A DNA stretch of 64,000 nucleotides from Magnetospirillum sp902729445 (GCF_902729445.1 NZ_CACVCE010000012.1:1-64000), one strand, 5' to 3'; positions 44,201-51,013 are shown, numbered from the stretch's first letter. The notes: generated from the sequence alone by a model not told the origin. Numbers and translations: made by a program.

Positions 44201-44273
44201 GGTACCGGCGACGGACTTTGTGGCTTTCGTGCGTTCTTTCAACGGTACAACGGCCATCGCCGGAAAATCATAG
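41214..44273 (+). CDS. Receiver-PAS-GGDEF-EAL signalling protein
   Basis: A 1019-residue cyclic-di-GMP protein. A receiver domain (about 9-125; D60, K110) is followed by a PAS domain and a HisKA-like dimerisation helix pair. Two more PAS domains come next, then a GGDEF domain (about 580-740) and an EAL domain (about 760-1015). The HisKA-like segment reads MSRDIRTPLND, so the phospho-acceptor His is replaced by Asp278, and no ATPase domain follows. The GGDEF core is AGDEF (663-667), possibly inactive or GTP-binding only. EAL residues are intact (GAEALIRW, ELTESM, DDFGTGYSS, AEGVET), which argues for phosphodiesterase activity. Alternative starts lie at 41187 (TTG) and 41193 (ATG). It precedes a DivK-like gene by 10 bases. 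Confidence 0.9.
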   Translation: MTVATAATRLLVIEDNPGDQRLIEIKLAEAMVPWRADCRATLAEGAALAQLPDYICILADLGLPDASGLESVFRLKAAAPDTALVVLTSLDDERVAQDAIRAGAQDYVVKSLAGLELLPRVIRHAVERQQAQKALELSHHTTQALLDASHDFAALLDANGVVITVNAQAAETLGRRPDELEGQDVFTLMPKALADRRRDFFAQALAAGRTIEFEDSDGPRWFAGRFLAVGSPDDRRCAFFLRDITSERNAAEVLAEAKEEAQLANRSKTEFMARMSRDIRTPLNDVIGFAEMIHSEMLGQIQPSGYRDYADSILNSGSQILKQLDRITDLSMLETALLKDQASYRDLVELSPDLICVCVDGVIERINAAGLGMLRAPSESACEGKEFVDFVHPDFRGVLATGIEALFNEDHPVPVKITTFAGRTRDVELNAVPLKRDGQTAALVVGRDTTEVTAAMRAVAAREHRIRAIMDTVLDGILTIDEDGIIVSANLSVERIFGSSLAELIGANVAVLMPESADFRAYLHGQGNLAAGTEVMGRRKDGSLFPIHLAVSELRLDNRRLFTGTIRDLTENKQLAQRVAYLANHDPLTDLPNRSLLIDRLGQALGQARTGGHHVVVMTIDLDGFTTVNDSMGHEIGNAVLRETARRLSQVVGGVQGTAARLAGDEFAVVVSGLDGLADATRITGTVQDALLEPFLLQGHEISLPVDIGISVFPRDGDEALELLRNAEMALHQVKKRPDERLGFFDAAMSFAVSERMTLERSLRDALKVGQFELFYQPQVKLKEMRLVGAEALIRWRHPELGIIGPDKFIPVAEQTGLIVEMGRWVLESACAELRSWDRQGLPPLRLGVNISGRQFHEADLADTVAGVIADSGINPRQLDLELTESMLMADGESTLRLLRQLADLGVSLSIDDFGTGYSSLAYLKRFPVNTVKIDRAFVRDLDHDEDGRVIANAIISLAHSLSLSTIAEGVETESQAALLARHGCDEIQGYLIGRPVPATDFVAFVRSFNGTTAIAGKS

Positions 44274-44283
44274 GAGTGGGGCC

Positions 44284-44655
44284 ATGACCGGGACGGTGGT
44301 CATCGTCGAAGACAATGCCATGAACATGAAGTTGCTGGAGCAGGCGCTGACCATCGCCGGCTATGGCACCGTCAAGTCGCAAGATGGCGACGGGCTGGTC
44401 GAGATGACCGCCAATTCGGGCGCCAAGCTGATCTTGATGGATATCCAGCTGCCCCGGCAGTCGGGCGTCGATCTTTTGAAGCAGTTGAAGGCGGACGACC
44501 GCACCGCCGAGGTGCCGGTGCTGGCGGTGACCGCCTTCGCCGATCCGGAATCGGTGGCGGCCTTCATGAAGGAAGGGTTCGACCAGGTGATCACCAAGCC
44601 GATCTCGATCCGCAAGCTGCTGGACGAAGTGGCCCGCTATTGCGCCGAAGAGTGA
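44284..44655 (+). CDS. DivK-like single-domain response regulator
   Basis: Stand-alone receiver of 123 residues with phospho-acceptor D53 (LILMDIQLP), the acidic pocket VEDN near residue 9, and K105 (ITKPIS). The N-terminus IVEDNAMNMKLLEQAL and the AVTAFAD segment resemble DivK/CpdR-type regulators of alphaproteobacteria. AGGAG lies seven bases before the ATG. It follows the receiver-GGDEF-EAL gene closely and ends in a strong terminator, so the pair is likely one transcription unit. Whether it is the orthologue of DivK or a paralogue devoted to its neighbour is open. Confidence 0.85.
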   Translation: MTGTVVIVEDNAMNMKLLEQALTIAGYGTVKSQDGDGLVEMTANSGAKLILMDIQLPRQSGVDLLKQLKADDRTAEVPVLAVTAFADPESVAAFMKEGFDQVITKPISIRKLLDEVARYCAEE

Positions 44656-44686
44656 TGCTCGGGGACAAGGACCCCGGGGCGAAGCA

Positions 44687-44710
44687 GAGCCGTTGGGACT
44701 AGGTGTGTTT
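44687..44710. repeat. Outer inverted repeat, left copy
   Basis: A 24-bp sequence starting GAGCCGTTGGGACTAGGTG matches the reverse complement of 45375-45398 with one mismatch. With its partner it brackets the GIY-YIG element and the downstream terminator of the DivK-like gene. Confidence 0.65.
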
Positions 44711-44716
44711 GATGTC

Positions 44717-44751
44717 AGCCCCGCAACAGGCCATGCGCCAGTTGCGGGGCT
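44717..44751 (+). terminator. Terminator of DivK-like gene
   Basis: A perfect 11-bp stem (AGCCCCGCAAC / GTTGCGGGGCT) with a 13-base loop, followed by ATTCATTTG, lies about 60 bases past the stop codon. It is convincing as an intrinsic transcript end. Confidence 0.7.
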
Positions 44752-44775
44752 ATTCATTTGCCGAAGAATTTTTCT

Positions 44776-44802
44776 GTCATGGCCGGGCTTGACCCGGCCA
44801 TC
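44776..44802. repeat. REP-like inverted repeat, left copy
   Basis: A 27-bp palindromic unit containing CATGGCCGGGCTTGACCCGG. It is exactly the reverse complement of 45347-45373. Each copy can fold into an ATGGCCGGG / CCCGGCCAT hairpin. Confidence 0.85.
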
Positions 44803-44857
44803 CACGCGCATCCACATAACGCGATGTTTCCATTCGATTTTGTTCGGCGCCACGGGG

Positions 44858-44885
44858 ATGCCCGTGTCAAGCACGGGCATGACGG
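44858..44885. repeat. Variant REP-like copy with compensated stem
   Basis: ATGCCCGTG-TCAAG-CACGGGCAT followed by GACG is the same unit as the copy at 45347, with two stem positions changed on both sides so that pairing is preserved. Confidence 0.7.
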
Positions 44886-44986
44886 AGTGTGGGGCGATGG
44901 CGTCGCGTTTCTTCCGGGCTCGAGGCTTTGAAAAGCGCGCGCCACAAGAGTTTGCGCCGCGACGCCTCAGATTGAACCGGACAGAA

Positions 44987-45007
44987 GTGGGCTTGACCCG
45001 GCCACCC
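44987..45007. repeat. Partial REP-like copy
   Basis: GGGCTTGACCCGGCCACCC is a partial copy of the 27-bp unit, ending just downstream of the GIY-YIG stop codon. The segment between this and 44886 (about 100 bases) shows no gene. Confidence 0.5.
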
Positions 45008-45011
45008 ACGG

Positions 45012-45308
45012 CTACGCCAGCCGCTCGTACAGATCGTCCCAGTTTGGGTTGTCAGCCAGGATCAGCTTGACCTTCCACGCCCTCGGCCAGTGCTTGAGGT
45101 TCTTTTCCCGCTGAATGGCAGTGCGGATGTCCTCGTATCGCTCGGCATAAACAAGCCGTTTCAGCCCGTACCGCTTGGTGAAGCCATCGGCAACGCCTTC
45201 CCGGTGTTCCCAGGCTCGACGCGCCAAGTCACTGGTCACGCCGACGTACAGCGTGCCATTCGGTCGGTTCGTCATGATGTAGATCCAGCCATCCTGTATG
45301 CATCGCAT
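45012..45308 (-). CDS. GIY-YIG nuclease-domain protein
   Basis: A 98-residue protein consisting of one GIY-YIG domain: WIYIMTNRPNGTLYVGVTSDL (the two Tyr motifs), the conserved Arg in RRAWEHREG, and a later REKNLKHW with a candidate catalytic Glu-type position. Free-standing proteins of this family in alphaproteobacteria are often multi-copy. It is enclosed by perfect inverted 27-bp REP-like repeats (44776-44802 and 45347-45373), with a variant and a partial copy between, so it may act on, or have moved with, these repeats. Biochemical activity is inferred from the domain only. Confidence 0.8.
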   Translation of the reverse strand: MRCIQDGWIYIMTNRPNGTLYVGVTSDLARRAWEHREGVADGFTKRYGLKRLVYAERYEDIRTAIQREKNLKHWPRAWKVKLILADNPNWDDLYERLA

Positions 45309-45346
45309 GATGCGGCTAGCCTTGAATGTCTGCAGCCGACAGCGTA

Positions 45347-45373
45347 GATGGCCGGGTCAAGCCCGGCCATGAC
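45347..45373. repeat. REP-like inverted repeat, right copy
   Basis: Exact reverse complement of 44776-44802. It lies one base from the outer repeat at 45375-45398. Confidence 0.85.
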
Positions 45374-45374
45374 G

Positions 45375-45398
45375 AAACACACCTAGTTCCAACGGCTC
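45375..45398. repeat. Outer inverted repeat, right copy
   Basis: Reverse complement of 44687-44710 with one mismatch (AAACACACCTAGTTCCAACG at its left end). Immediately beyond it, 45407-45423 is an inverted copy of the 17-mer at 15107-15123. Confidence 0.65.
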
Positions 45399-45434
45399 AG
45401 AGGCGAAGCCGAGGGACTTTTTCTCGGCTGGCCG

Positions 45435-46469
45435 CTACCAGCGCAGCACGCCGCCCAGCGGCTTCTTCTTGGCCTGATCGAAGCCGCGCTTGGTCACCAG
45501 CACCCATTCGTTGACCTGCATGAAACGCGGCGCCAGGAACTGGTACAGGTCGCGGATGCGCAAGACGTTTTCGTCGGACTTGACGACATAGACCGACTTC
45601 CATACCGGGAAGTAATCCTCCCACGGGATCATGCGGCGGTGCAGTTCGTCGCGGGCCGAGCGGATATAGTCGGTCTGGTTGTCGATGTTCTTCAGCATGG
45701 CCAGGATTTCGCCGGTCTGGGCGTCGATCTGGTCGAAATTCTCCTGGAATACCTTCAAGGCGCGCTGGCACAGGCGGGCGACCTGGTCGACCGTCTCGAT
45801 CATGCCGCGGTCCGAGCCGTAGATGCGACGCAGGCCCTGGACCTTGTCGTCGATCTTCTTGATTTCGGTGAAGACGTCGCGTTCGGCCTCGATATAGGCC
45901 AGTTCCTTGGCCAGGGTCTCGATGTAGGTGACCACCTCTTCGCGGCGTTCGCGGCCCAGGCCCAGTTCCTCGGCCGCTTCGGCGAAGGCCAGGTTGATGT
46001 TCTTCTTGACCTGCGGGTCCTCGGCGACCTGTGCCAGTTCCTCGGGCGAGGTGAAGATGTGTTCGTCGCCGGTCAGCCAGGTCACCAACTGCATGGTCAG
46101 GCGCTGGCGGGCGATGCGGCGGTGGCGGTCGGTCGGTTCCCACGACGCTTCGCGGGTGGTGACTTCCTTGGGCAGCACGTCGCCGGGCTTCAGGCCGCGC
46201 ACATATTGCAGGCCCTCGGCGATCTTGGTGAGCAGGCGGCCGTCGGCGGAATCCTCGGTCAGGCCGAACTCGCGCTTGATGCCGTCGAAGGCCAGGATCG
46301 CCTCGTTGCCGGCCATCTTCAGCACGACCACCGCCTCGCCGGTGTCGGTCAGGCGGAAGTACAGCTCTTCGAACGAGGTGAAGAACTTGTGCTCGAACTT
46401 GATGACGTTGTCGTCGCCATCCTTCGATTTTGCCGGATTCGCTGTATTCGCTTCGTCCGCCGCTGCCAT
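45435..46469 (-). CDS. Conserved hypothetical protein, 344 aa
   Basis: A soluble protein of 344 residues, helical and highly charged, with no signal peptide, membrane segment or catalytic motif I can name. The middle part (EERREEVV-type charged helices, then IETLAKELAYIEAERDVFTE) suggests an extended coiled coil. It ends in WVLVTKRGFDQAKKKPLGG. The ATG at 46469 was chosen because codons further upstream in the same frame belong to a shadow of the ubiV gene. It lies downstream of ubiTUV on the same strand, about 100 bases after ubiV. I do not recognise the family. Confidence 0.78.
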   Translation of the reverse strand: MAAADEANTANPAKSKDGDDNVIKFEHKFFTSFEELYFRLTDTGEAVVVLKMAGNEAILAFDGIKREFGLTEDSADGRLLTKIAEGLQYVRGLKPGDVLPKEVTTREASWEPTDRHRRIARQRLTMQLVTWLTGDEHIFTSPEELAQVAEDPQVKKNINLAFAEAAEELGLGRERREEVVTYIETLAKELAYIEAERDVFTEIKKIDDKVQGLRRIYGSDRGMIETVDQVARLCQRALKVFQENFDQIDAQTGEILAMLKNIDNQTDYIRSARDELHRRMIPWEDYFPVWKSVYVVKSDENVLRIRDLYQFLAPRFMQVNEWVLVTKRGFDQAKKKPLGGVLRW

Positions 46470-46573
46470 ACCTGAAAGTCCCCGATCACCCACGCGCATC
46501 CCGCCGGACGGCCCCCAAAGCCGGTCCCGGGTCGGCGCTAGTATGCCGGGGCCGCGTGCCGCGGACAAGAGGC

Positions 46574-47482
46574 CTACAGGTCGGCCTCGACGAACAGATG
46601 CCCTTCCCGACCATGCACATAGCCGTTCGAGAATTCCGCCCGTGGGCACAGGGCGGCCAATCGGTCGGCGGCGTCGGCCGGTTCGACGGCGCCGTCCAGC
46701 ACGGCGCGGTAAAGGGCGGCCACCGCGACCATGTCGACATCTTGCGGCCACAGGCGGAACCGGTTGATCCCGCGCGCGCGCAAGGCCGGCAGATCGTGCA
46801 GCAGGTCCAGGTAATGGTACGACATGGTCTGGGTGCCGTTGACCGCCAGGAACGGCTCGTCGTCCAGGGTATCGACGGCCATTCCGTCGGGATCGTCGGC
46901 GCAGACGTACTGGCAACCATCCTTGGCCAGGTTGCGCGAGCGGGCATGGTAGCAGCGGGCGGAAATGGCCAGCGGCAGCCGGCCGAAGGCCTGGATCTCG
47001 ATTTCGCCCTTGGCGGCCCCGGCCAGGGTGGCCAGGATGTCGGCCGGCAGTTCGGCCGGCAGGCAGGTGCGCACCGCGCCCAGCTGTTCCAGGCAGGCCA
47101 GGGTGCCCTCGTTGTAGATGTTCAACAGCGGCCCGGCGACGAACGGGCGGCCCGCCAGCATGGACGCGACCGAGATGTCGTTGGCCTCGACCAGGAAGCC
47201 GGACTCGGCGGTGGCGAGCTGGCGGGCCTCGTTCGCCTCGCGCTCGGTCATGATCAGGGCCAGCGACGACAGCACCACCTCTTTGCCGGCGCTGGTCAGG
47301 CGCTCGATCACCTCGGGCAGGAGAGGGGCCAGGAACGGCGTGCGCTTGGAGCACACCACCTCGCCGACGCAGACGGTATCGACGCACGATTCGTCGGCGA
47401 TGCGGAAATAGAAGTCGCGAAAGGCTTCAGGGCGCCAGTTGAACAGAACCGGCCCCAAGGTCAGTTTGGCGGGATGGGTCAA
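46574..47482 (-). CDS. ubiV: Anaerobic ubiquinone hydroxylation protein UbiV
   Basis: U32-family protein that works with UbiU in oxygen-independent hydroxylation steps of ubiquinone synthesis. The 302-residue protein has the N-terminal LGPVLFNWRPEAFRDFYFRI and cysteines for a 4Fe-4S cluster (CVGEVVCSKR near the start; ARCYHARSRNLAKDGCQYVC in the middle). Its start overlaps the ubiU stop by 4 bp (ATGA). Last gene of the ubiT-ubiU-ubiV operon. The family was earlier annotated as peptidase U32 (YhbV), but lacks evidence for protease function. Confidence 0.92.
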   Translation of the reverse strand: MTHPAKLTLGPVLFNWRPEAFRDFYFRIADESCVDTVCVGEVVCSKRTPFLAPLLPEVIERLTSAGKEVVLSSLALIMTEREANEARQLATAESGFLVEANDISVASMLAGRPFVAGPLLNIYNEGTLACLEQLGAVRTCLPAELPADILATLAGAAKGEIEIQAFGRLPLAISARCYHARSRNLAKDGCQYVCADDPDGMAVDTLDDEPFLAVNGTQTMSYHYLDLLHDLPALRARGINRFRLWPQDVDMVAVAALYRAVLDGAVEPADAADRLAALCPRAEFSNGYVHGREGHLFVEADL

Positions 47483-48477
47483 CGCCAGGTCCTCTCGTAG
47501 GCGCCGGTGGTCTGGCGGCCGCCCTCGGTGATGCGGTCAAGGTCGATGTCGGGCATGGGCCGTCCGGCCATGACCGCATCGACGCCCTGGCGGAAGGCCT
47601 GGACCACCGCGGCGACATAGGCGCGGCCGCGCTGGCGTCCCTCGATCTTGAAGGCGGTCACCCCGGCCTTGATCAGGTCGGGCAGCATGGCCAGGGTGTT
47701 GAGCGAGGTCGGTTCCTCGAACAGATAGCTGGTCTTGCCGTTGGCGACGAAGCGGCCCTTGCACAGGGTCGGATAGCCGGCCGGCTCGCCTTCGCCGAAC
47801 TTGTTGATGGTGAAGCCGGCCAGTTGCGAGGTGATGCCGCCGGCTCGTTCCTCGTAGCGGACGTGGCTGGCCGGCGAGCAGACGCCGTTCATGTTGGGCG
47901 ACTGGCCGGTGGCATAGGACGACAGGGCGCAGCGCCCTTCCGCCATCACGCACAGGCCGCCGAACACGAACACCTCGGTCTCGACCGGGGCGATGGCGGC
48001 GTTGACGGTGGCGATTTCCTGCACGGTCAAGACGCGCGGCAGCACCACCCGTTTCACCCCGAACCGTTCGGCGTAGAAGCGGATCGAATCGGGGTTGGAC
48101 GCCGCCGCCTGGACCGACAGGTGCAGGCGCAGCTCGGGGTGGTGGGCGGCGGCGTGGGCCAACAGGCCGATATCGGCCAGGATCACCGCGTCGGCCTTCA
48201 GCCGTGCCGAATCGGCCACCGCCTGGTGCCACAATTCCGGGCGGCCGGCGCGCGGGAAGGTGTTGATGGCCACCAGCACCTTGGCGCCGTGGTCATGAGC
48301 GAAGGCGATGCCTTCCCCCAGTTCCTTGCGGCTGAAATTCAGGCCGGGGAAATTCCGCGCGTTGGTCTCGTCGCGAAAGCCGACATAGACGCAGTCGGCG
48401 CCGGCTTCGACGGCGCTTTTCAGCGCGGCCGGGGTGCCGGCCGGGCAAACCAGCTCGGGGCGAACCAACTCGGCCAT
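47479..48477 (-). CDS. ubiU: Anaerobic ubiquinone hydroxylation protein UbiU
   Basis: U32-family partner of UbiV (heterodimer with 4Fe-4S clusters) for ubiquinone synthesis without oxygen. The 332-residue protein shows LVCPAGTPAALKSAVEAGAD, VYVGFRDETNARNFPGLNF, and the cysteines in GGLCVMAEGRCALSSY, NGVCSPASHVRYE and TLCKGRF. The start codon shares one base with the ubiT stop. Together with UbiT and UbiV this gives the cell a way to make ubiquinone during anaerobic respiration such as denitrification. Confidence 0.94.
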   Translation of the reverse strand: MAELVRPELVCPAGTPAALKSAVEAGADCVYVGFRDETNARNFPGLNFSRKELGEGIAFAHDHGAKVLVAINTFPRAGRPELWHQAVADSARLKADAVILADIGLLAHAAAHHPELRLHLSVQAAASNPDSIRFYAERFGVKRVVLPRVLTVQEIATVNAAIAPVETEVFVFGGLCVMAEGRCALSSYATGQSPNMNGVCSPASHVRYEERAGGITSQLAGFTINKFGEGEPAGYPTLCKGRFVANGKTSYLFEEPTSLNTLAMLPDLIKAGVTAFKIEGRQRGRAYVAAVVQAFRQGVDAVMAGRPMPDIDLDRITEGGRQTTGAYERTWR

Positions 48478-49169
48478 CAGGCGTGGCCCCGCCGCGACGC
48501 CTTGCGCAAGGCCTTGACCTCGGCTTCCAGTTCGGCGATGCGGGCGTCGCGGGACGCGGCGCCCTGAACCGCCGGGGCGATCAGGGATTGGCGCAGCGTC
48601 TCGATGCCGGAGCGGACCGAATGGGCGGCTTCCAGGGCGGCGTCGGCCAGGCGCCGCGCCGGGTTGGCGAACGGGCCGAGCGCGCTGGTCAGGTCGGCGA
48701 TCAGATCGATGCCGGCGCCGTCGATGGCGTTTCTCAGCGCCACCACCACCTCGGTATCACCCTCGATGACCAATTGGCGCGAGAAGAACAAGGCGTCGCC
48801 ATCGACCTTGCCCTCGGCCAGGGCGATCAGGGTCTCCAGCGGGCCGCGGATGGTGGCGTGCACTTCATCGGCATCGACGAAGCGGCGCACGGTCAGGCGC
48901 GGCTCGGCCGGATTGGGTTCCAGCAAGATGGCGAAGGGCAGGTCGATGGGGTCGATGCAGACGACGCGGTCGCCATAGGCTTCCAGCCGTTCCAGGATGT
49001 CGGGGTGCTGGCGGCGCACCACCCGCAGCATGGCGTCGAACAGCGGCTGCAGCAGGGCGGGGCGAAGCGGCTTCAGGGCCAGCCCCAGCAGCAGCACGGG
49101 CGAGAAGGGCGGGGTCATCGGCTTGGCGCCCGGCCGGTACTGCCCTTCCATCATGTCGCTGGCCATCAT
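48477..49169 (-). CDS. ubiT: Anaerobic ubiquinone accessory factor UbiT (SCP2 domain)
   Basis: Lipid-binding SCP2-type protein of 230 residues, thought to carry ubiquinone intermediates for UbiUV. An SCP2-like core covers about 30-160 (RRFVDADEVHATIRGPLETLIALAEGKVDGDALFFSRQLVIEGDTEVVVAL). A helical C-terminus ends in a short coiled coil (IAELEAEVKALRKASRR). The ATG at 49169 has AAGGA eight bases upstream; the frame extends to 49238 but without support. First gene of the ubiTUV operon, preceded by an FNR-type palindrome at a class II distance. Confidence 0.88.
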   Translation of the reverse strand: MMASDMMEGQYRPGAKPMTPPFSPVLLLGLALKPLRPALLQPLFDAMLRVVRRQHPDILERLEAYGDRVVCIDPIDLPFAILLEPNPAEPRLTVRRFVDADEVHATIRGPLETLIALAEGKVDGDALFFSRQLVIEGDTEVVVALRNAIDGAGIDLIADLTSALGPFANPARRLADAALEAAHSVRSGIETLRQSLIAPAVQGAASRDARIAELEAEVKALRKASRRGHA

Positions 49170-49224
49170 ATCCCTGGTCCTTTTGTCGGATGGGCGATCA
49201 TGGGGACGGTCATAGCCCCCCTCA

Positions 49225-49238
49225 TTGACCGCCGTCAA
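49225..49238. promoter_or_regulatory. FNR-type binding palindrome upstream of ubiT
   Basis: TTGAC-CGCC-GTCAA is a perfect 5+5 palindrome with N4 spacing, matching FNR/Anr-type sites (TTGAT-N4-ATCAA). If it is centred at -41.5, the start point falls at about 49190. The -10 element on the minus strand is then CATGAT (49202-49197), leaving a 21-base leader to the ubiT ATG. Confidence 0.6.
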
Positions 49239-49342
49239 GCCACAGCTCCCCGTCGCAGCTCCCCGGGGGGCCAGCCTTAGGTCTCTCTTGGAGAGCGGGG
49301 GGCTGATGGGCTAGAAATGAAGCGCGGAGGTTTTTGCCAGCG

Positions 49343-50323
49343 ATGATTGTCGATATCGACCTTTCCCCCCTGACCGTCATGGTCATCGACGACAGCCGGT
49401 ACGCGCGCTCGTTCATGAAGTCGGCGCTGCAATCCTTCGGCGTGCGCACGATCCTCGAGGCCGGCGACGGCCCGACGGCGCTGCAGATCCTGGCCGACAA
49501 CAAGGTCGACCTGATGCTGGTCGATCACGACATGGACCCGATGGACGGCGTCATGCTGACCCGCTTCATCCGCGAGGGTCATGTGCCGTCGTGCAAGGTG
49601 ACGCCGATCATCATGGTGTCGGGCTTCGCCGAAATGGAAAAGGTGATGGATGCCAGGAACGCCGGGGTCAACGAATTCCTGGTCAAGCCGGTGTCGGCCG
49701 ATTCGATGTTCCGGCGCATCCGCAACGCGCTGATCAATCCGCGCCCGTTCGTCGATGTCGCCTCTTATACCGGCCCGTGCCGCCGCTCGGTCGAGCGCGA
49801 CATGCCCGAAGGCGGCAACCGCCGCCGCAATCCGCCCCTGCCCAAGCCGCCGCCCTTGATCGCCTTGCCGCCGGGGGTGGCGCAGCAGACCATCCGCCAG
49901 GCGGTGGCGCAGGGGCAATCGGCGTCGGCCGGCGCTTCGGAAAAGACCTCGCGCCGCCGTTTCGCCGCCGGCGAGGTCATCTTCTCCGAGGGCGAAGCCG
50001 GCAACGAGGCCTATGTCATCGAATCCGGCCGGGTCACCATCTTCAAGGAGGTCGATGGCCAGAAGGTGGCGTTGGGCGAGTTGGGCGCTTCGGGCGTGTT
50101 CGGCGAGATGGCCCTGATCGATGACGAGCCGCGCATGGCCTCGGCCGAAGCGGCGGCTCCCACCGTCTGCCTGGTCCTGCCCAAGGCGACCTTGAAGGCG
50201 CAGTTGAATCGCACCCCGGACCTGGTCATCCTGGTGGTCGAGACGCTGCTGCACGACATTCGCAAAATGGGGCGCGAATTGGTCGAGGCCCGCGCCCGTC
50301 TCAAGCACAAGCGCGGCGGCTGA
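49343..50323 (+). CDS. Receiver + cyclic-nucleotide-binding domain protein
   Basis: A 326-residue fusion. Residues 8-130 form a receiver domain (VIDDSRYAR, likely phospho-acceptor D61 in LVDHDMDPMDG, FLVKPVS). A proline-rich linker (about 150-200) follows. The C-terminal cNMP-binding domain (RRRFAAGEVIFSEGEAGNEAYVIESGRVTIF, LGASGVFGEMALIDDEPR) has the phosphate-binding cassette GEMALIDDEPRMASA. No output DNA-binding domain is present, so it probably acts by protein contacts. The ATG was preferred over an in-frame TTG at 49334. It is 25 bases upstream of the parA-like gene. Confidence 0.85.
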   Translation: MIVDIDLSPLTVMVIDDSRYARSFMKSALQSFGVRTILEAGDGPTALQILADNKVDLMLVDHDMDPMDGVMLTRFIREGHVPSCKVTPIIMVSGFAEMEKVMDARNAGVNEFLVKPVSADSMFRRIRNALINPRPFVDVASYTGPCRRSVERDMPEGGNRRRNPPLPKPPPLIALPPGVAQQTIRQAVAQGQSASAGASEKTSRRRFAAGEVIFSEGEAGNEAYVIESGRVTIFKEVDGQKVALGELGASGVFGEMALIDDEPRMASAEAAAPTVCLVLPKATLKAQLNRTPDLVILVVETLLHDIRKMGRELVEARARLKHKRGG

Positions 50324-50348
50324 CCGCATCACGCAAAGGGGGGCGGTC

Positions 50349-50969
50349 ATGCTGACGGTGCTGGTGGGCAACATCAAGGGCGGCTGCGGCAAGACCACCA
50401 TCGCCACCCATCTGGCGGCGTCCTTCGCCCTGGCCGGTTTGCGCACGGCCATCGGCGATTGCGACCGGCAGCGTTCGGCGCTGAACTGGCTGCGGCGCCG
50501 GGGTGAGCGCGCACCGTCCATCGAGGGGCTGGACTGGTCCAAGGATGTCGGCAAGCCGGCCAAGGGGCTGGACCGCCTGGTCATCGACGCGCCGGCGGCG
50601 ATGCACCACAAGGATGTCGAGGATCTGATCGACATTTCGGACGTGGTGGTCGTGCCGGTGCTGCCCGGCGCCTTCGACGAGGACGCCACCGCGCATTTCC
50701 TCAAGCGTCTGGCCGAGGTCAAGGCGGTGCGCAAGAACAAGCGGGTGGTCGCCATCGTCGGCAACCGCCTGCGATTGGGGACCAAGGTGTCCGACCATCT
50801 GGACGGCTTCTTCGCCCAGCTGGGATTTCCGGTGGTGGCCCGGCTGCGCGACAGCCAGATCTATCCCAACCTGGCGGCGCTGGGCCAGACCGTGCTGGAA
50901 GCCCCCGACCGCCGCTCGCGCGATTATGCCGCCGAATGGGCGCCGCTGCTGCGGCTGGTGGAGAGATAG
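50349..50969 (+). CDS. Orphan ParA/MinD-like ATPase
   Basis: A 206-residue deviant-Walker ATPase. The motif KGGCGKTT (10-17) has the signature Lys10 of ParA/MinD proteins. DCDRQRSALNWL is the Walker A' region, and VIDAPAAMHHKDVEDLI the Walker B region. It is short and lacks the N-terminal DNA-binding domain of plasmid ParA, as in ParA proteins that position protein clusters or polar complexes. No ParB or centromere is nearby. The upstream receiver-cNMP gene is a likely functional partner because it lies only 25 bases away. The cargo is unknown. Confidence 0.85.
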   Translation: MLTVLVGNIKGGCGKTTIATHLAASFALAGLRTAIGDCDRQRSALNWLRRRGERAPSIEGLDWSKDVGKPAKGLDRLVIDAPAAMHHKDVEDLIDISDVVVVPVLPGAFDEDATAHFLKRLAEVKAVRKNKRVVAIVGNRLRLGTKVSDHLDGFFAQLGFPVVARLRDSQIYPNLAALGQTVLEAPDRRSRDYAAEWAPLLRLVER

Positions 50970-50982
50970 CGCCGCAAACATC

Positions 50983-51013
50983 GACGGCCGCACCCCCAGG
51001 GGATGCGGCCGTC
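50983..51013. terminator. Bidirectional terminator between parA and phasin
   Basis: A 10-bp perfect stem (GACGGCCGCA / TGCGGCCGTC), with a loop that can extend it by CCCC/GGGG pairing, lies between two convergent genes and could end both transcripts. Confidence 0.7.

Noticed and set aside
46470..47387. Apparent 650-residue protein fused to the 45435 gene
   Set aside because: The extra N-terminal part is a shadow of ubiV in another frame; the genuine start is at 46469.
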